64,000 nucleotides of DNA from Methylobacterium sp. 17Sr1-1 (GTDB taxonomy: Bacteria; Pseudomonadota; Alphaproteobacteria; Rhizobiales; Beijerinckiaceae): the NCBI RefSeq assembly GCF_003173775.1, contig NZ_CP029552.1:1133001-1197000 (forward strand), read 5' to 3'. Below the pieces are notes generated by a model. The model did not search any database, was not told the DNA's origin, and worked only from the letters and a program-made list of their open reading frames with translations. Numbering within the stretch: position 1 is the first letter of the stretch; each line of letters begins with the position of its first letter. Shown in pieces: positions 45,194-56,019 of this stretch. The position numbers and the translations under genes were made by a program.

Positions 45194-46264
45194 GTGCCGG
45201 ATTCGAGCCTGTCCATCGTCGCTCAGGTCCTGGCGCTGGGGCTCATCGCCGCGACCCTGCTGCCGTTCTGGCGCAGCCGGGCCGGGCTGGTGCGGACCTT
45301 CGATTTCCCGCGCTTCCAGATCGCCGCGGCGATCCCGCCGGTCCTCGTCCTGCTGGTGGTCGCCGGGCACGATCCGGCCTCCCTGGTCCTCGGGGCCGGG
45401 CTCCTCGGCGCGCTGGGCCTGCAGTTGCGCCATATCCTGCCCTTCACCCGCCTGGCGAAGCCCACCGCCCGCGCCGCGCCGGCGGACGCGAACCGGGACG
45501 CCAGCGTCTCGATCCTGATCGTCAACGTGCTGCAATCGAACCGGGCCTACGACCGTCTGCTCGCGGCGGTGGAGCGAAGCGACCCCGACCTGATCCTGGC
45601 GCTCGAGACCGATGCGGGCTGGCGCGACGCGCTCGCGCCGTTGCGGGTGCGCTACCCCCACGGGGTGGATCGGCAACAGGACAACACCTACGGACTCCTG
45701 CTCTATTCCCGCCTGCCCCTCGACGACGTGCGGGTGCGCTTCCTGATCGAGGACGACGTGCCCTCCGTGCGCGCCGGGGTCACGCTGCCGTCGGGCGACC
45801 GCTTCACCTTCCACGGCGTGCATCCGCGCCCGCCGCATCCTGGCAACAGCAGCGCGACCCGGGACGGGGAGCTGGTGCTGGTCGCCCGCGAGGTCGCGCG
45901 CGAGGGCGGTCCCACGGTGGTGGCGGGCGACCTCAACGACGTCGCCTGGTCGCGCACCACGGCCCTGTTCCAGGCGATCGGCGGCCTGCTCGATCCGCGG
46001 GTCGGGCGCGGGGCCTACCCGACCTTCCACGCCGGCTGGCCGATGCTGCGCTGGCCCCTCGATCACGTCTTCTTCAGCGAGCACTTCCTGCTCGCCCGGC
46101 TGGAGCGCCTGCCGCATATCGGCTCCGACCATTTCCCGATCCTGATCGCCCTGTGCCGCGATCCGCGGGCCGAGGCCGTGCAGGAGCCGCCGGCCGCCGA
46201 CGCGGAGGACCACCGCGAGGGCGCCGAGGCGGTGGCCGAGGCGCGGGAGGAGGCGAACTCGTGA
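45194..46264 (+). CDS. Endonuclease/exonuclease/phosphatase-fold membrane protein
   Basis: A 356-residue protein starting at GTG 45194 after GGGGAAG. Residues 1-90 contain three transmembrane segments (VAQVLALGLIAATLLPFW, then two more). The EEP domain follows with NVLQSNRAYDRLL, LALETD (metal-binding Glu), the LYSRLPLDD strand, VVAGDLNDVAWS and the catalytic IGSDHFPILI. The active site probably faces the periplasm. Substrate unknown (DNA, sphingolipid or phosphoinositide in the superfamily). The C-terminal 25 residues are Glu/Ala-rich. Nothing in the context narrows the role. Confidence 0.85.
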   Translation: MPDSSLSIVAQVLALGLIAATLLPFWRSRAGLVRTFDFPRFQIAAAIPPVLVLLVVAGHDPASLVLGAGLLGALGLQLRHILPFTRLAKPTARAAPADANRDASVSILIVNVLQSNRAYDRLLAAVERSDPDLILALETDAGWRDALAPLRVRYPHGVDRQQDNTYGLLLYSRLPLDDVRVRFLIEDDVPSVRAGVTLPSGDRFTFHGVHPRPPHPGNSSATRDGELVLVAREVAREGGPTVVAGDLNDVAWSRTTALFQAIGGLLDPRVGRGAYPTFHAGWPMLRWPLDHVFFSEHFLLARLERLPHIGSDHFPILIALCRDPRAEAVQEPPAADAEDHREGAEAVAEAREEANS

Positions 46265-46359
46265 AAAGTCAAACAGTATGACTATTCAGCCGGGCGCTGC
46301 CGTGCTGTAAGGATCCGGTCGGCGCCCCATCGCGCCTCACGAGCCGGTTTCCCCCGCGG

Positions 46360-47112
46360 ATGCGCGCCCCCTTCGCCATGCCTCGTACTGCACCATCGGG
46401 CCTGGTGGTGATCCCGGCGGGGCGCTCGCGCTCCAACCACGCCGAGGTGGCGCGCAGTCTCGGCACCGCGATCATCGCCGGCCGCTACCCGGCGGGGGCC
46501 AAGCTGCCGGGGGACGGCGAGCTGCTCGCCGCCTTCCGGGTGTCGCGGCCGGTCCTGCGCGAGAGCGTCAAGACGCTGGTGGCCAAGGGGCTGCTCACCA
46601 CCAAGGCCCGGGTCGGCACGGTGGTGCGCGAGCGCGCGGCCTGGAACATGTTCGACGCCGACGTGCTGGCCTGGCACCTGGAGGCCGGCATCGACCGGCG
46701 CTTCCTGCGCGACCTGGCGGAGATCCGCCTCGCGGTCGAGCCGGCGGCGGCGGCGCTCGCCGCCGAGCGCCGGACCCCCGACGATCTCGCCGCCCTGGAG
46801 GCGGGCCTCGCCCGGATGCGGGCCGAGCCGTCCGATTCGATCGGCTTCGCCGAAGGCGACCTCGCGCTCCACGTCGCGGTGGCGGTAGCGTCCGGCAACC
46901 CGTTCATGCGCTCGATCGGCGGGGTGATCGAGGTGGCGTTGCGCGCCTCGTTCCAGCTCAGCGCCCCGGTCGAGGCGGCGGAGCGCGAGACGGTGCTCGC
47001 CGCCCACGCGACCATCGTCGCGGCCATCGCGGCCCGCGATTCGACGGGCGCGGCCGAGGCCGTGCGCCAGGTCATCCACAACGGCCTGCGCCGCCACGGC
47101 GCCGCGGCCTGA
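46360..47112 (+). CDS. GntR-family regulator, FadR/FCD subgroup
   Basis: A 250-residue repressor or activator. The winged HTH (about 28-95) carries LGTAIIAGRYPAGAKLPGDGE and VSRPVLRESVKTLVAKGLL; the FCD ligand domain (110-240) has the metal-type residues in GDLALHVAVAVASGN and AHATIVAAIAARD. The typical effector for such proteins is a sugar acid or other organic acid. The neighbouring DapA-like gene, 20 bp downstream, is the probable target. An in-frame Met at 46378 is an alternative start. Confidence 0.9.
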   Translation: MRAPFAMPRTAPSGLVVIPAGRSRSNHAEVARSLGTAIIAGRYPAGAKLPGDGELLAAFRVSRPVLRESVKTLVAKGLLTTKARVGTVVRERAAWNMFDADVLAWHLEAGIDRRFLRDLAEIRLAVEPAAAALAAERRTPDDLAALEAGLARMRAEPSDSIGFAEGDLALHVAVAVASGNPFMRSIGGVIEVALRASFQLSAPVEAAERETVLAAHATIVAAIAARDSTGAAEAVRQVIHNGLRRHGAAA

Positions 47113-47132
47113 ACATCCACGGAGGTCACGCC

Positions 47133-48059
47133 ATGACGAACGCATCCCGACCCTATCGCGGCGTCTTCCCGGTCGCGCCGACGATCTTCCACGAGGACGG
47201 TACCCTCGACCTCGACGGCCAGCGCCGGGCGATCGACTTCATGATCGAGGCCGGGTCGCACGGCCTGTGCATCCTCGCCAACTTCTCCGAGCAGTTCGTC
47301 CTCACCGACGCCGAGCGCGAGGAGGTGATGACAGCGGTGCTGGAGCACGTGGCGGGCCGCGTGCCGGTGATCGTCACGACGACGCACTTCGCCACGCATA
47401 TCTGCGCCGAGCGCTCGCGCCGGGCCCAGGACCTCGGCGCCGCCATGGTGATGATCATGCCGCCCTATCACGGGGCGACGATCCGGGTGACCGAGGCCGG
47501 CATCGCGCGGTTCTTCAGCCAAGTGTCCGACGCGATCTCGATTCCGATCATGATCCAGGACGCGCCGGTCTCCGGCACCACGCTGTCGGCCGCCTTCCTG
47601 GCGCGGCTCGCCCGCGAGGTCGCGAACGTCTCGTACTTCAAGATCGAGACCGCGCAGGCGGCGGCGAAGCTGCGCACGCTGCTCGAGCTCGGCGGCGACG
47701 CGATCGAGGGCCCGTGGGACGGCGAGGAGGCGATCACGCTGCTCGCCGACCTCGATGCCGGCGCCACCGGCGCCATGACCGGCGGCGGCTATCCCGACGG
47801 CATCCGCCAGATCATCGATCCCTACCTCGCCGGCCGGCGCGACGAGGCGGTGCAGGCCTATGGCCGCTGGCTGCCGCTCATCAACTACGAGAACCGCCAG
47901 ACCGGGCTCGCCGCAGCCAAGATCCTGATGAAGGAAGGCGGCATCATCCGCTCCGACGCGGTCCGGGCGCCGCTGGAACTGCCCCACCCGGCGACGCGGG
48001 CCGGACTGATCGAGATCGCCCGGAGCCTGGACGCGGCGGTGTTGCGCTGGGGGCGGTGA
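47133..48059 (+). CDS. Dihydrodipicolinate synthase-family (DapA-like) lyase or aldolase
   Basis: A 308-residue TIM-barrel class-I aldolase. GGAGG precedes the ATG. Family features: GVFPVAPTIFHEDGTLDL, a NFSEQFVLTDAER loop in place of the usual GTTGE, and Schiff-base Lys in SYFKIET. The missing GTTGE-type motif and the adjacent FCD regulator argue against lysine biosynthesis and for catabolism of a keto-sugar acid or similar (inference). It forms a two-gene unit with the GntR gene and ends before repeat copy B. Confidence 0.88.
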   Translation: MTNASRPYRGVFPVAPTIFHEDGTLDLDGQRRAIDFMIEAGSHGLCILANFSEQFVLTDAEREEVMTAVLEHVAGRVPVIVTTTHFATHICAERSRRAQDLGAAMVMIMPPYHGATIRVTEAGIARFFSQVSDAISIPIMIQDAPVSGTTLSAAFLARLAREVANVSYFKIETAQAAAKLRTLLELGGDAIEGPWDGEEAITLLADLDAGATGAMTGGGYPDGIRQIIDPYLAGRRDEAVQAYGRWLPLINYENRQTGLAAAKILMKEGGIIRSDAVRAPLELPHPATRAGLIEIARSLDAAVLRWGR

Positions 48060-48133
48060 GGGGGGTGGTCTCTACGGCTCTGAGTCGAATCCGGAGCCTG
48101 ACTGAGTTTCCTCCGCACTCCTGACACCCGCAG

Positions 48134-48277
48134 GGTCATCCCGGGGCCGCGCAGCGGAACCCGGGATCCATAACCGCCGACGCTTCAGGATGAAGCGGAA
48201 CGCTGGTCACTGTATCCTGAACTGTCGGCGTTGATGGATCCCGGGTTCTCGCCTGCGGCGGGCCCCGGGGGATGACG
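48134..48277. repeat. Palindromic intergenic repeat, copy B
   Basis: Second copy of the element at 41586. Outer arms are GTCATCCCGGGGCC (48135) and GGCCCCGGGGGATGAC (to 48276); inner arms 48157-48181 and 48224-48248 share the core GAACCCGGGATCCA. The loop region contains AGGATGAAGCGGAACGC, also seen reversed in copy A. It lies between the DapA-like gene and the minus-strand remnant at 48346, again a convergent junction. Confidence 0.85.
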
Positions 48278-48345
48278 TTGAGAGAGACCGATCTGTTTGC
48301 CAGACCGATCGGCGTCATCGATCAACGCGCTTGAGGTTGAGGGTG

Positions 48346-48560
48346 TCAGGCGAGCCGAGCGTCGTCGTAGATCGGCTCGAAACTCAGCGCGACACCGATC
48401 TCCGGCAGGTCGACCGTCTCGGTGCACGCCATGACGGAAAAGCCGCCCTCCGGGTTCCGCCGATGCACCGTCACCGATCGCCGGTCCTGCCGCACGAGCA
48501 CTACGCTCCGGATCGACGCGACGGCGGCGTGGGCCGCGCGCTCCGACGCCCGGTCCTCCC
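48346..48560 (-). pseudogene. C-terminal fragment of a Uma2-family (DUF820) nuclease-like protein
   Basis: On the minus strand the frame ending at TGA 48346-48348 reads SIRSVVLVRQDRRSVTVHRR, then a segment ending VDLPEIGVALSFEPIYDD, the usual C-terminal end of Uma2-family restriction-endonuclease-fold proteins. The N-terminal core with the catalytic Asp/Glu-x-Lys is absent: upstream the frame runs into unrelated sequence and the DUF3237 gene. So this is a truncated remnant next to a mobile-type repeat. The 598-bp gap 48060-48657 holds only this and repeat copy B. Confidence 0.6.
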
Positions 48561-48657
48561 GGAAAGGCCAGAGCCGTCGAGGCTCATCGGAGGATGACGC
48601 GTCTCGGCGGCGCGCCTGGCAGGCACTCCCGATTGTCCACCACCATGCTACCAGAGG

Positions 48658-49209
48658 TCAGGCCAGGCGGAACGCCCGCACCAGCACCGCCGCCTGGGCC
48701 GGCCGCAGGCTGTGCAGGGTGCCGACCAGCACCAGCCGGTTGAGCCAGGCATGCGGCCCCTCGGGCGCCGTGACCGCGATGGTCGAGAAGCGATAATCCG
48801 GCGCGCCGTCGCGGCCGGGATCGATCAGCACCTGGTTGCGCACGGTGAGGATCGCCCCGTCCTCCGCCTTCATCTCGTAGAGGGCGTCGAGCTGCCGGAC
48901 GCCGTCCTTGCGCACGAGCTGCCGGTCGGCGCCGCCGGGCAGGACCGTGCCGCGGATCCGCGGCCCCTGGAAGCGACCGCCGGTGATCGGCACGATGCGG
49001 CGCTCGCCGAGCGGGGAATCGCCGAGCGGCACCAGCGGGGCGATCTCGACCACGGCCTCGTAGACGAGCTCCGTCCGTGGCGGCACCAGCGGCACATCGG
49101 TCAGGCCGCCGGGCACCCCCTCGGCGGCGGCGTTCCCCGCGAGGGCGAGGCCGGCGCCGGCCAGCAGCAGCGTGCGGCGGTCGGGATGCGGGGCGTCGCG
49201 ATAAGGCAT
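48658..49209 (-). CDS. Exported DUF3237-family protein
   Basis: A 183-residue protein with a Tat-like leader (DRRTLLLAGAGLALAGNAAA). The body matches the DUF3237 beta-barrel pattern: LVYEAVVEIAPLVPLGDSPLGE (in part), RIVPITGGRFQGPRIRGTVLPGG (in part), a DALYEMKAEDGAILTVRNQ strand and a C-terminal LVLVGT strand. Function of the family is unknown; its members often accompany degradative esterases. It is divergent from the tannase-family gene at 49413, so a shared regulatory region of about 200 bp is likely. Confidence 0.85.
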   Translation of the reverse strand: MPYRDAPHPDRRTLLLAGAGLALAGNAAAEGVPGGLTDVPLVPPRTELVYEAVVEIAPLVPLGDSPLGERRIVPITGGRFQGPRIRGTVLPGGADRQLVRKDGVRQLDALYEMKAEDGAILTVRNQVLIDPGRDGAPDYRFSTIAVTAPEGPHAWLNRLVLVGTLHSLRPAQAAVLVRAFRLA

Positions 49210-49412
49210 GGCGGGTCCTCCCTTGTCGTTGTCCTGCGATCATGCGCCCGGCTCGCGCGCCGCGACAGAGCAAGGACGCGCTGCCGCAGCGTTCCGCACG
49301 ACGAATCCCGTCGCGCTCGCTTGACGGCCCGAGCCCGGCGGGGCCGAGTGGGCCCGCCACGATGCCTGGGCGCGCACGAAGCCCGGGCGATCTCTGGGGG
49401 AGGGCGGCCATC

Positions 49413-51074
49413 ATGCGGCGCGGCATCACGCGGGAGGCGGGGCTCACCCTGACCGTCCTCATCGTCACCTCTCTCACCGTCCCCTGCCTCACGCGGCCGG
49501 CGCTCGCCGGACCGTCCGCCTGCGGCGACCTCGCGCGGCTCGACCGGCCGGACCTGCGCATCACCCGGGCGGAGGCCGTGCCCGCCGGCACGCTGCCGGC
49601 CGACAACCCGGCCCGCGCCGCGCTCACCGGCGCCGCCCGGGCGAAGGCGGCCCTGCCGGCCCACTGCCTCGTCGAGGGCACGATCGATCCGCGGACCGGG
49701 GCAGGGGGCGTCGCCTACGGCATCGGCTTCCAGCTGCGCTTGCCGGAGGCGTGGAACGGCCGCTTCCTGTTCCAGGGCGGCGGCGGGCTCGACGGGGTGG
49801 TCGGCGAGGCGCTCGGTGCGATTCCGGTCTCCGGCGCGACGGCGCCGCCGGCGCTGCTGCGCGGCTACGCCGTCGCCTCGACCGATTCGGGCCATCGCGG
49901 CCGGGACAGCTCTGATGCGTCCTTCGGCCTCGACCAGCAGGCGCGGATCGACTTCGCCTACCGGGCGGTCGGCGAGGTCGCCCGGGAGGCGCGGGCGCTG
50001 ATCGGAGCCCGCTACGGCCGGCCCCCGGCGCATGCCTACTTCATGGGCTGCTCCAACGGCGGCCGCTCCGCCCTGATGGCGGCGACCCGGTTCCCCACCG
50101 CCTTCGACGGCGTCGTCGCCGGCGCCCCGGCCTTCCGCCTGACCCGGGCGGCCCTCGGCCAGATCTGGGACACGCAAGCCTTCCTCGCCGCCGCGCCGAA
50201 GGATCAAGACGGCAGGCCGATCCTCGCCGAAGCGTTCAGCGAGGCGGATCTCGCCCTCGTGGCGCAATCCGTCCTCAAGGCCTGCGACGCCGCCGACGGG
50301 CTCGCCGACGGCGCGGTCGAGGCGGTGTCCTCCTGCCGCTTCGATCCCGCGAGCCTCGCCTGCCCCGGCGACAAGACCGCGACCTGCCTCGGCGAGCGCC
50401 AGGTCGAGGCCCTGCGGCGGTCCTTCCGCGGCGCCGAGGACGGCAAGGGACAGCCGGTCTATTCTTCCTGGCCCTGGGATCCGGGCCTCGCGGCGCCGGG
50501 CTGGCGGGCCTGGAAGCTCGGCACCGCGAAGACCGCGACGCCGAACGCCCGCAACGCGACGCTGGGGCCGGCCGCGATCGCCAACTACTTCCTGACGCCG
50601 CCGGATCCGGGCTTCGACGCGCTCCGCTTCGACTTCGACCGCGACACGCCGCGCACCGCCGAGACCGCCGCCCTCAACGACCCGACCGGCACCTTCCTGT
50701 CGACCTTCACCGCTCGTGGCGGCCGTCTCCTGGTCTACCAGGGCGTCGCCGACCCGGTCTTCTCCGCCCGCGACCTCGTCGCGCATTGGCAGGATCTCGC
50801 CCGTACCAATGGCGGGGCGGCGTTCTCGGAGGTGGCGCGCCTGTTCCTGGTGCCGGGCATGACCCATTGCGGCGGCGGACCGGCCCTCGACGATTTCGAC
50901 CCGCTCACCGCCATCGAAGGGTGGGTCGAGCGCGGCCAGGCGCCCGACCGGCTGCTCGCCCGCGGCACCGCTTTCCCGGGCCGCACCCGGCCGCTCTGCC
51001 CATTCCCGCAGGAGGCGCGCTACCAGGGCGGAGAGACGGAGCGGGCGGAGAGTTTTGCCTGCCAGGCGCCGTGA
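49413..51074 (+). CDS. Tannase/feruloyl-esterase family exported hydrolase
   Basis: A 553-residue secreted esterase. The N-terminal segment (LTLTVLIVTSLTVPCLTRPALA) is a signal peptide. The alpha/beta-hydrolase core has the nucleophile Ser214 in GCSNGGR, preceded by Cys213, and His485 followed by Cys486 in MTHCGGG: the CS-HC pairing is the disulfide arrangement known in the tannase family. A calcium-loop-like, Cys-containing lid (CDAADGLADGAV to CLGERQ) is present. Likely substrates are plant-derived aromatic esters such as gallate or ferulate esters. The start is taken at 49413 although the frame is open upstream. Confidence 0.9.
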   Translation: MRRGITREAGLTLTVLIVTSLTVPCLTRPALAGPSACGDLARLDRPDLRITRAEAVPAGTLPADNPARAALTGAARAKAALPAHCLVEGTIDPRTGAGGVAYGIGFQLRLPEAWNGRFLFQGGGGLDGVVGEALGAIPVSGATAPPALLRGYAVASTDSGHRGRDSSDASFGLDQQARIDFAYRAVGEVAREARALIGARYGRPPAHAYFMGCSNGGRSALMAATRFPTAFDGVVAGAPAFRLTRAALGQIWDTQAFLAAAPKDQDGRPILAEAFSEADLALVAQSVLKACDAADGLADGAVEAVSSCRFDPASLACPGDKTATCLGERQVEALRRSFRGAEDGKGQPVYSSWPWDPGLAAPGWRAWKLGTAKTATPNARNATLGPAAIANYFLTPPDPGFDALRFDFDRDTPRTAETAALNDPTGTFLSTFTARGGRLLVYQGVADPVFSARDLVAHWQDLARTNGGAAFSEVARLFLVPGMTHCGGGPALDDFDPLTAIEGWVERGQAPDRLLARGTAFPGRTRPLCPFPQEARYQGGETERAESFACQAP

Positions 51075-51228
51075 GTCGGCCCGATCAAGCCTGCGCGAGG
51101 TGACGGTCCCGCGGCGCCCACCGCCCTGCGTCGTCGCGCCAACCTTGCCTTGCGGTGCGGAAGGGATCCACACTCGCGGATCCCCCGACAGGAGCCGCAG
51201 GCTCCGCGGATGATGACGAGGACCCCGC

Positions 51229-52239
<1,011 letters not shown>

Positions 52240-52243
52240 CCCG

Positions 52244-53158
52244 GTGGCCTCGACGCGCGTCCTCGACGCCTCGGCCCGCGCCCCCGGCCGGCGCGAGACC
52301 GAGACCGCCCTCTCGCTCGCCGAGCGGATGCCACGCCTGATCCTGGAGGCCCGCCGGGTCGCCGCGACCCTGGCGCACGGCCTGCACGGCCGCCGCCGCG
52401 CCGGCCCGGGCGAGAGTTTTTGGCAGTTCCGCCCCTTCGTCGCCGGAGAGGCGGCGAGCCGGATCGATTGGCGCCGCTCAGCCCGGGACGACCGGCTCTA
52501 CGTCCGCGAGCGCGAGTGGGAGGCCGCCCACACCGTCTGGCTGTGGGTCGACCGCTCGGCCTCGATGGGGTTCGGCTCGGGCCTCGCGCAGGCGCCGAAG
52601 ATCGAGCGGGCCCTGGTGCTCGCGCTGGCGCTCGGAGACACCTTCGTCGAAGCCGGCGAGCGGGTCGGGCTGCTCGGCCTGTCGCGGCCGCAGGCCGCCC
52701 GCACCATCGTCGAGCGGATGGCCGAGACGCTGTCGGCCGACACGTCCGGCCTCGACGAGGACCTGCCGCCGCGCGCGCCCGTCGGGCGCTTCGACGAGGC
52801 GGTGCTGATCGGCGATTTCCTCTCGCCCCCCGACCAGGTGCGGGCCTCGGTCGCGGCGATCGCGGCGGCCGGCAGCCGCGGCCACCTCGTGATGGTGGTC
52901 GATCCGGTCGAGGAGACGTTTCCGTTCTCCGGCCAGGCCGAATTGCACGATCTCGAAGCCGGCCTGTCGCTCCGGGTCGGCGATGCTGCGGCCTGGGGCG
53001 ATGCCTATCGCCGGCGGATCCGCGCCCATCGCGACGCGTTGGCGGAGATCGTCCGGGCCCAGGGCTGGACGCTGACGCTGCACCGCACCGACCGGCCGGC
53101 GAGCGAGGCCGCACTCCGCCTCGTCACCCTGGTCGCCGCCGCCCGCGGCGCGGGCTGA
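52244..53158 (+). CDS. DUF58-domain protein, partner of MoxR
   Basis: A 304-residue protein with GTG start at 52244. The DUF58 signature FWQFRPFVAGEAASRIDWRR is followed by SARDDRLYVREREWE and a VWA-like region (VWLWVDRSASMGFGSG) with a MIDAS-like DRSAS motif. No transmembrane segment is evident. Standard partner of MoxR ATPases. The next gene starts 11 bp downstream. Confidence 0.9.
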   Translation: MASTRVLDASARAPGRRETETALSLAERMPRLILEARRVAATLAHGLHGRRRAGPGESFWQFRPFVAGEAASRIDWRRSARDDRLYVREREWEAAHTVWLWVDRSASMGFGSGLAQAPKIERALVLALALGDTFVEAGERVGLLGLSRPQAARTIVERMAETLSADTSGLDEDLPPRAPVGRFDEAVLIGDFLSPPDQVRASVAAIAAAGSRGHLVMVVDPVEETFPFSGQAELHDLEAGLSLRVGDAAAWGDAYRRRIRAHRDALAEIVRAQGWTLTLHRTDRPASEAALRLVTLVAAARGAG

Positions 53159-53169
53159 GGACGCACCTG

Positions 53170-55991
53170 ATGTTCGGACTGCCCCTCAGCTTCGCCGCCC
53201 CCGCCGCCCTCGCAGCGCTGATCGTCCTGCCGGCCCTGTGGTACCTGCTCCGGGTGACGCCGCCGCGGCCGCGCCGCATCGATTTTCCGCCCTTGCGCAT
53301 CCTCGCCGACCTGCTGCCGGAGCGCGAGACCCCGGCGCGCACCCCGCCCTGGCTGCTGGCGCTCCGCCTCCTCGCCGCCGCCTGCCTGATCCTGGCGGTG
53401 TCGGGGCCGGTCTGGAACCCGGCGCAGCAGGGCGCGGGCGACGGGCGCAACCCCCTGGTTCTGATCCTCGACAACGGCTTCACCGCCGCGCAGGACTGGC
53501 GCGACCGGGTCCGCGTCGCCACCGCCGAGGTCGAGGCGGCTGCGCGCGCCGGGCGGCCGGTGGCGCTGCTTCCCACCGCCTCAAGCCCCGTGGCCCTGGA
53601 GGCCACCGGCCCCGGCCCGGCCCTGGAGCGCCTGCGCGCCATCGAGCCGCTGCCGCACCTCACCGACCGGTCGTCGCATCTCGCCACGCTCTCCGCCTTC
53701 CTTGAGCGCTCCCCAGGCTCGGCCGTGGTCTGGATCCATGACGGCGTCGCGGGGCCCGACGGCGACGCCTTCCCGGCGGGTCTCGCCCAGGCCGCCGCCC
53801 GCGGCCGCGCCGACGTCACCGTGCTCAAGGCCGAGCGTCCGCCGGCTTTGGGCCTCGCCGGCCCCGATTCCTCCGGCGGCCAGCTCGGGGTGAGCGTGGT
53901 GCGGGCCGCCGCCAACGGCCGCGATGCCGGCACCGTGCGCGCCCTCGATGCCAAGGGCCTGCCGCTGGCCGAGACGAATTTCGCCTTCCCGGGCGAGGCC
54001 ACCGCGACGGAGGTCCGCTTCGACCTGCCGGTGGAATTGCGCAACACCATCGCGCGGTTCGAGGTCGCCGGCGAGCACTCGGCCGGCGCGGTCGTGCTCG
54101 CCGACGAGCGCGGCCGGCGCCGCCGGGTCGGCCTCGTCTTCGGCGGCACCAGTGACCAGGCGCAGCCGCTGCTCTCGCCGACCTACTACCTGTCGCGGGC
54201 GCTCACCCCCTTCGCCGACGTGCAGGAGCCCCGGGCGGGGCGCGGCGTCGCCGAGTCGATCGGCCAGATGCTCGATGCGCAGGCCTCCGTCCTGGTGCTC
54301 GCCGATGTCGGCGCCCTCGATCCCGCCACCCTGGAGCGGGTCTCCGCCTTCGTCGACAAGGGCGGCCTGCTCCTGCGCTTTGCCGGTCCCCGGCTCGCCG
54401 CCGGCAGCGACGACCTGGTGCCGGTGCGGCTGCGCCGGGGCGGGCGGACGCTGGGCGGCACCCTGTCCTGGGACAGCCCGCGGACGCTCGCGCCCTTCGC
54501 GCCCGAGAGCCCCTTCGCGGGTCTGACACCGCCGGCCGATATCGGCGTGCGGCGCCAGATCCTCGCCGAGCCGGACGGCGAGCTCGCCCGGCGCACCTGG
54601 GCCGCCCTGCAGGACGGCACCCCGATCGTCACCGCCGCCAAGCGGGGGAGGGCATGGTGGTCCTGGTTCACGTCACCGCCGACACCACCTGGTCGAACCT
54701 GCCGCTCTCGGGCCTGTTCGTCACCATGCTGCGCCGGGTCGTCGCGCTCGCCGGCACCACCCCGCCGAACACCGGCGCCGCGCCGGGCTCAGCCCCGCCT
54801 GTCCTCGCCCCGCGCCTCACCCTCGACGGGTTCGGCGCGCTGAAAGGTCCCCCGGCCACCGCGCGCGCCGTGCCGGCGACCTGGACCGAGCGCGCGACGC
54901 CGGAGCATCCGCCAGGCTATTACGGCCCGGCCGATGGCGGCCTCGCGGTCAACGCGCTGACCGTGGAGGACCGGCTGAAGCCCCTCGACCTCAAGGCGCT
55001 CGCCGGCGCCCGCTTCGGCGGCCTGGAGGAGGCGCGCACCCGCGACCTGCGCGGGCCGTTCTTCCTCACCGCCCTGCTGCTCTTCGCCCTCGACACCCTG
55101 GCGAGCCTGTGGCTCGGCGGCTTCCTCGGGCTGATGGCGGCGCGGCTGCGCCGCCGGCCGGCCGCGGCGGCGCTGATCCTCTGCGTTCTGATCCTGGGTG
55201 CCGCGCCGGAGATGGCGAGGGCCGCCGAGCCCGTCGCCAACCGGCCGAACGGCATCGAATCGGCCCTCGTCACCCGCATCGCCTTCGTGGTCACCGGGGA
55301 CGCCACCGTCGACGAGACCAGCCGGGCGGGCCTTGCCGGCCTGACCCAGATGCTGGCGAGCCGCACGGCCCTCGAACCCGGCGAGCCCGCCGGCATCGAC
55401 CCGGCCCGGGACGAGCTCGCCTTCTACCCGCTGATCTACTGGCCGATCGTGCCGAGCCGGCCGATGCCGGGCGAGGCGGCGATCCGGCGGATCGACGCCT
55501 TCATGAAGAACGGCGGCACGGTGATCTTCGACACCCGCGACGCGATGACGGCCCGCCCCGGCGGTCCTCCCACGCCCGAAGCCCTCTATCTCCAGCGCAT
55601 GCTGGCGACCCTCGAGGTGCCGGAGCTGGAGCCGGTTCCCCGCGACCACGTGCTGACCAAGGCGTTCTACCTCGTCGACGGCTTTCCCGGCCGCTACGCC
55701 ACCGGCCAGACCTGGGTCGAGGCGCTGCCGCCGGCGGGCGAGGGGGGCGAGCGCCGTCCGGCCCGGGCCGGCGACGGCGTCTCGCCGATCGTCATCACGG
55801 GCAACGACCTCGCCTCGGCCTGGGCGATCGGACGGCGCGGCGAGGCGCTCTATCCCCTCGTCGGCGGCGACCCGCGCCAGCGCGAGATGGCGTTCCGCGG
55901 CGGCGTCAACCTCGTGATGTACGCGCTCACCGGCAACTACAAGGCGGATCAGGTCCACGTGCCGGCGCTGCTGGAGAGATTGGGGCAGTGA
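53170..55991 (+). pseudogene. BatA-like / DUF4159 membrane protein interrupted by a 1-bp frameshift
   Basis: From ATG 53170 the frame encodes a BatA-type N-terminus with two membrane helices (LSFAAPAALAALIVLPALWYLL and LLALRLLAAACLILAVSGP, in part), a VWA-like region and the motif GTPIVTAAKRG; then it goes out of phase. The next frame carries on directly with MVVLVHVTADTTWSNLPLSG, a third membrane region and the DUF4159 domain (LVTRIAFVVTGDATVDE ... DGFPGRYATGQTWVE) to 55991. Adding one G to the G5 run at 54644-54648 gives a continuous product of about 940 residues, the usual length. The rest is intact, so either a fresh mutation or a sequencing error is likely. Confidence 0.85.
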
Positions 55992-56019
55992 AGCACAGCG
56001 TCACCGAACGGTACTCCTC

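Noticed and set aside
43793..46213. Minus-strand open frame of 806 codons opposite xerD and the EEP-domain gene
   Set aside because: Same reason: a composition shadow of two well-supported plus-strand genes.
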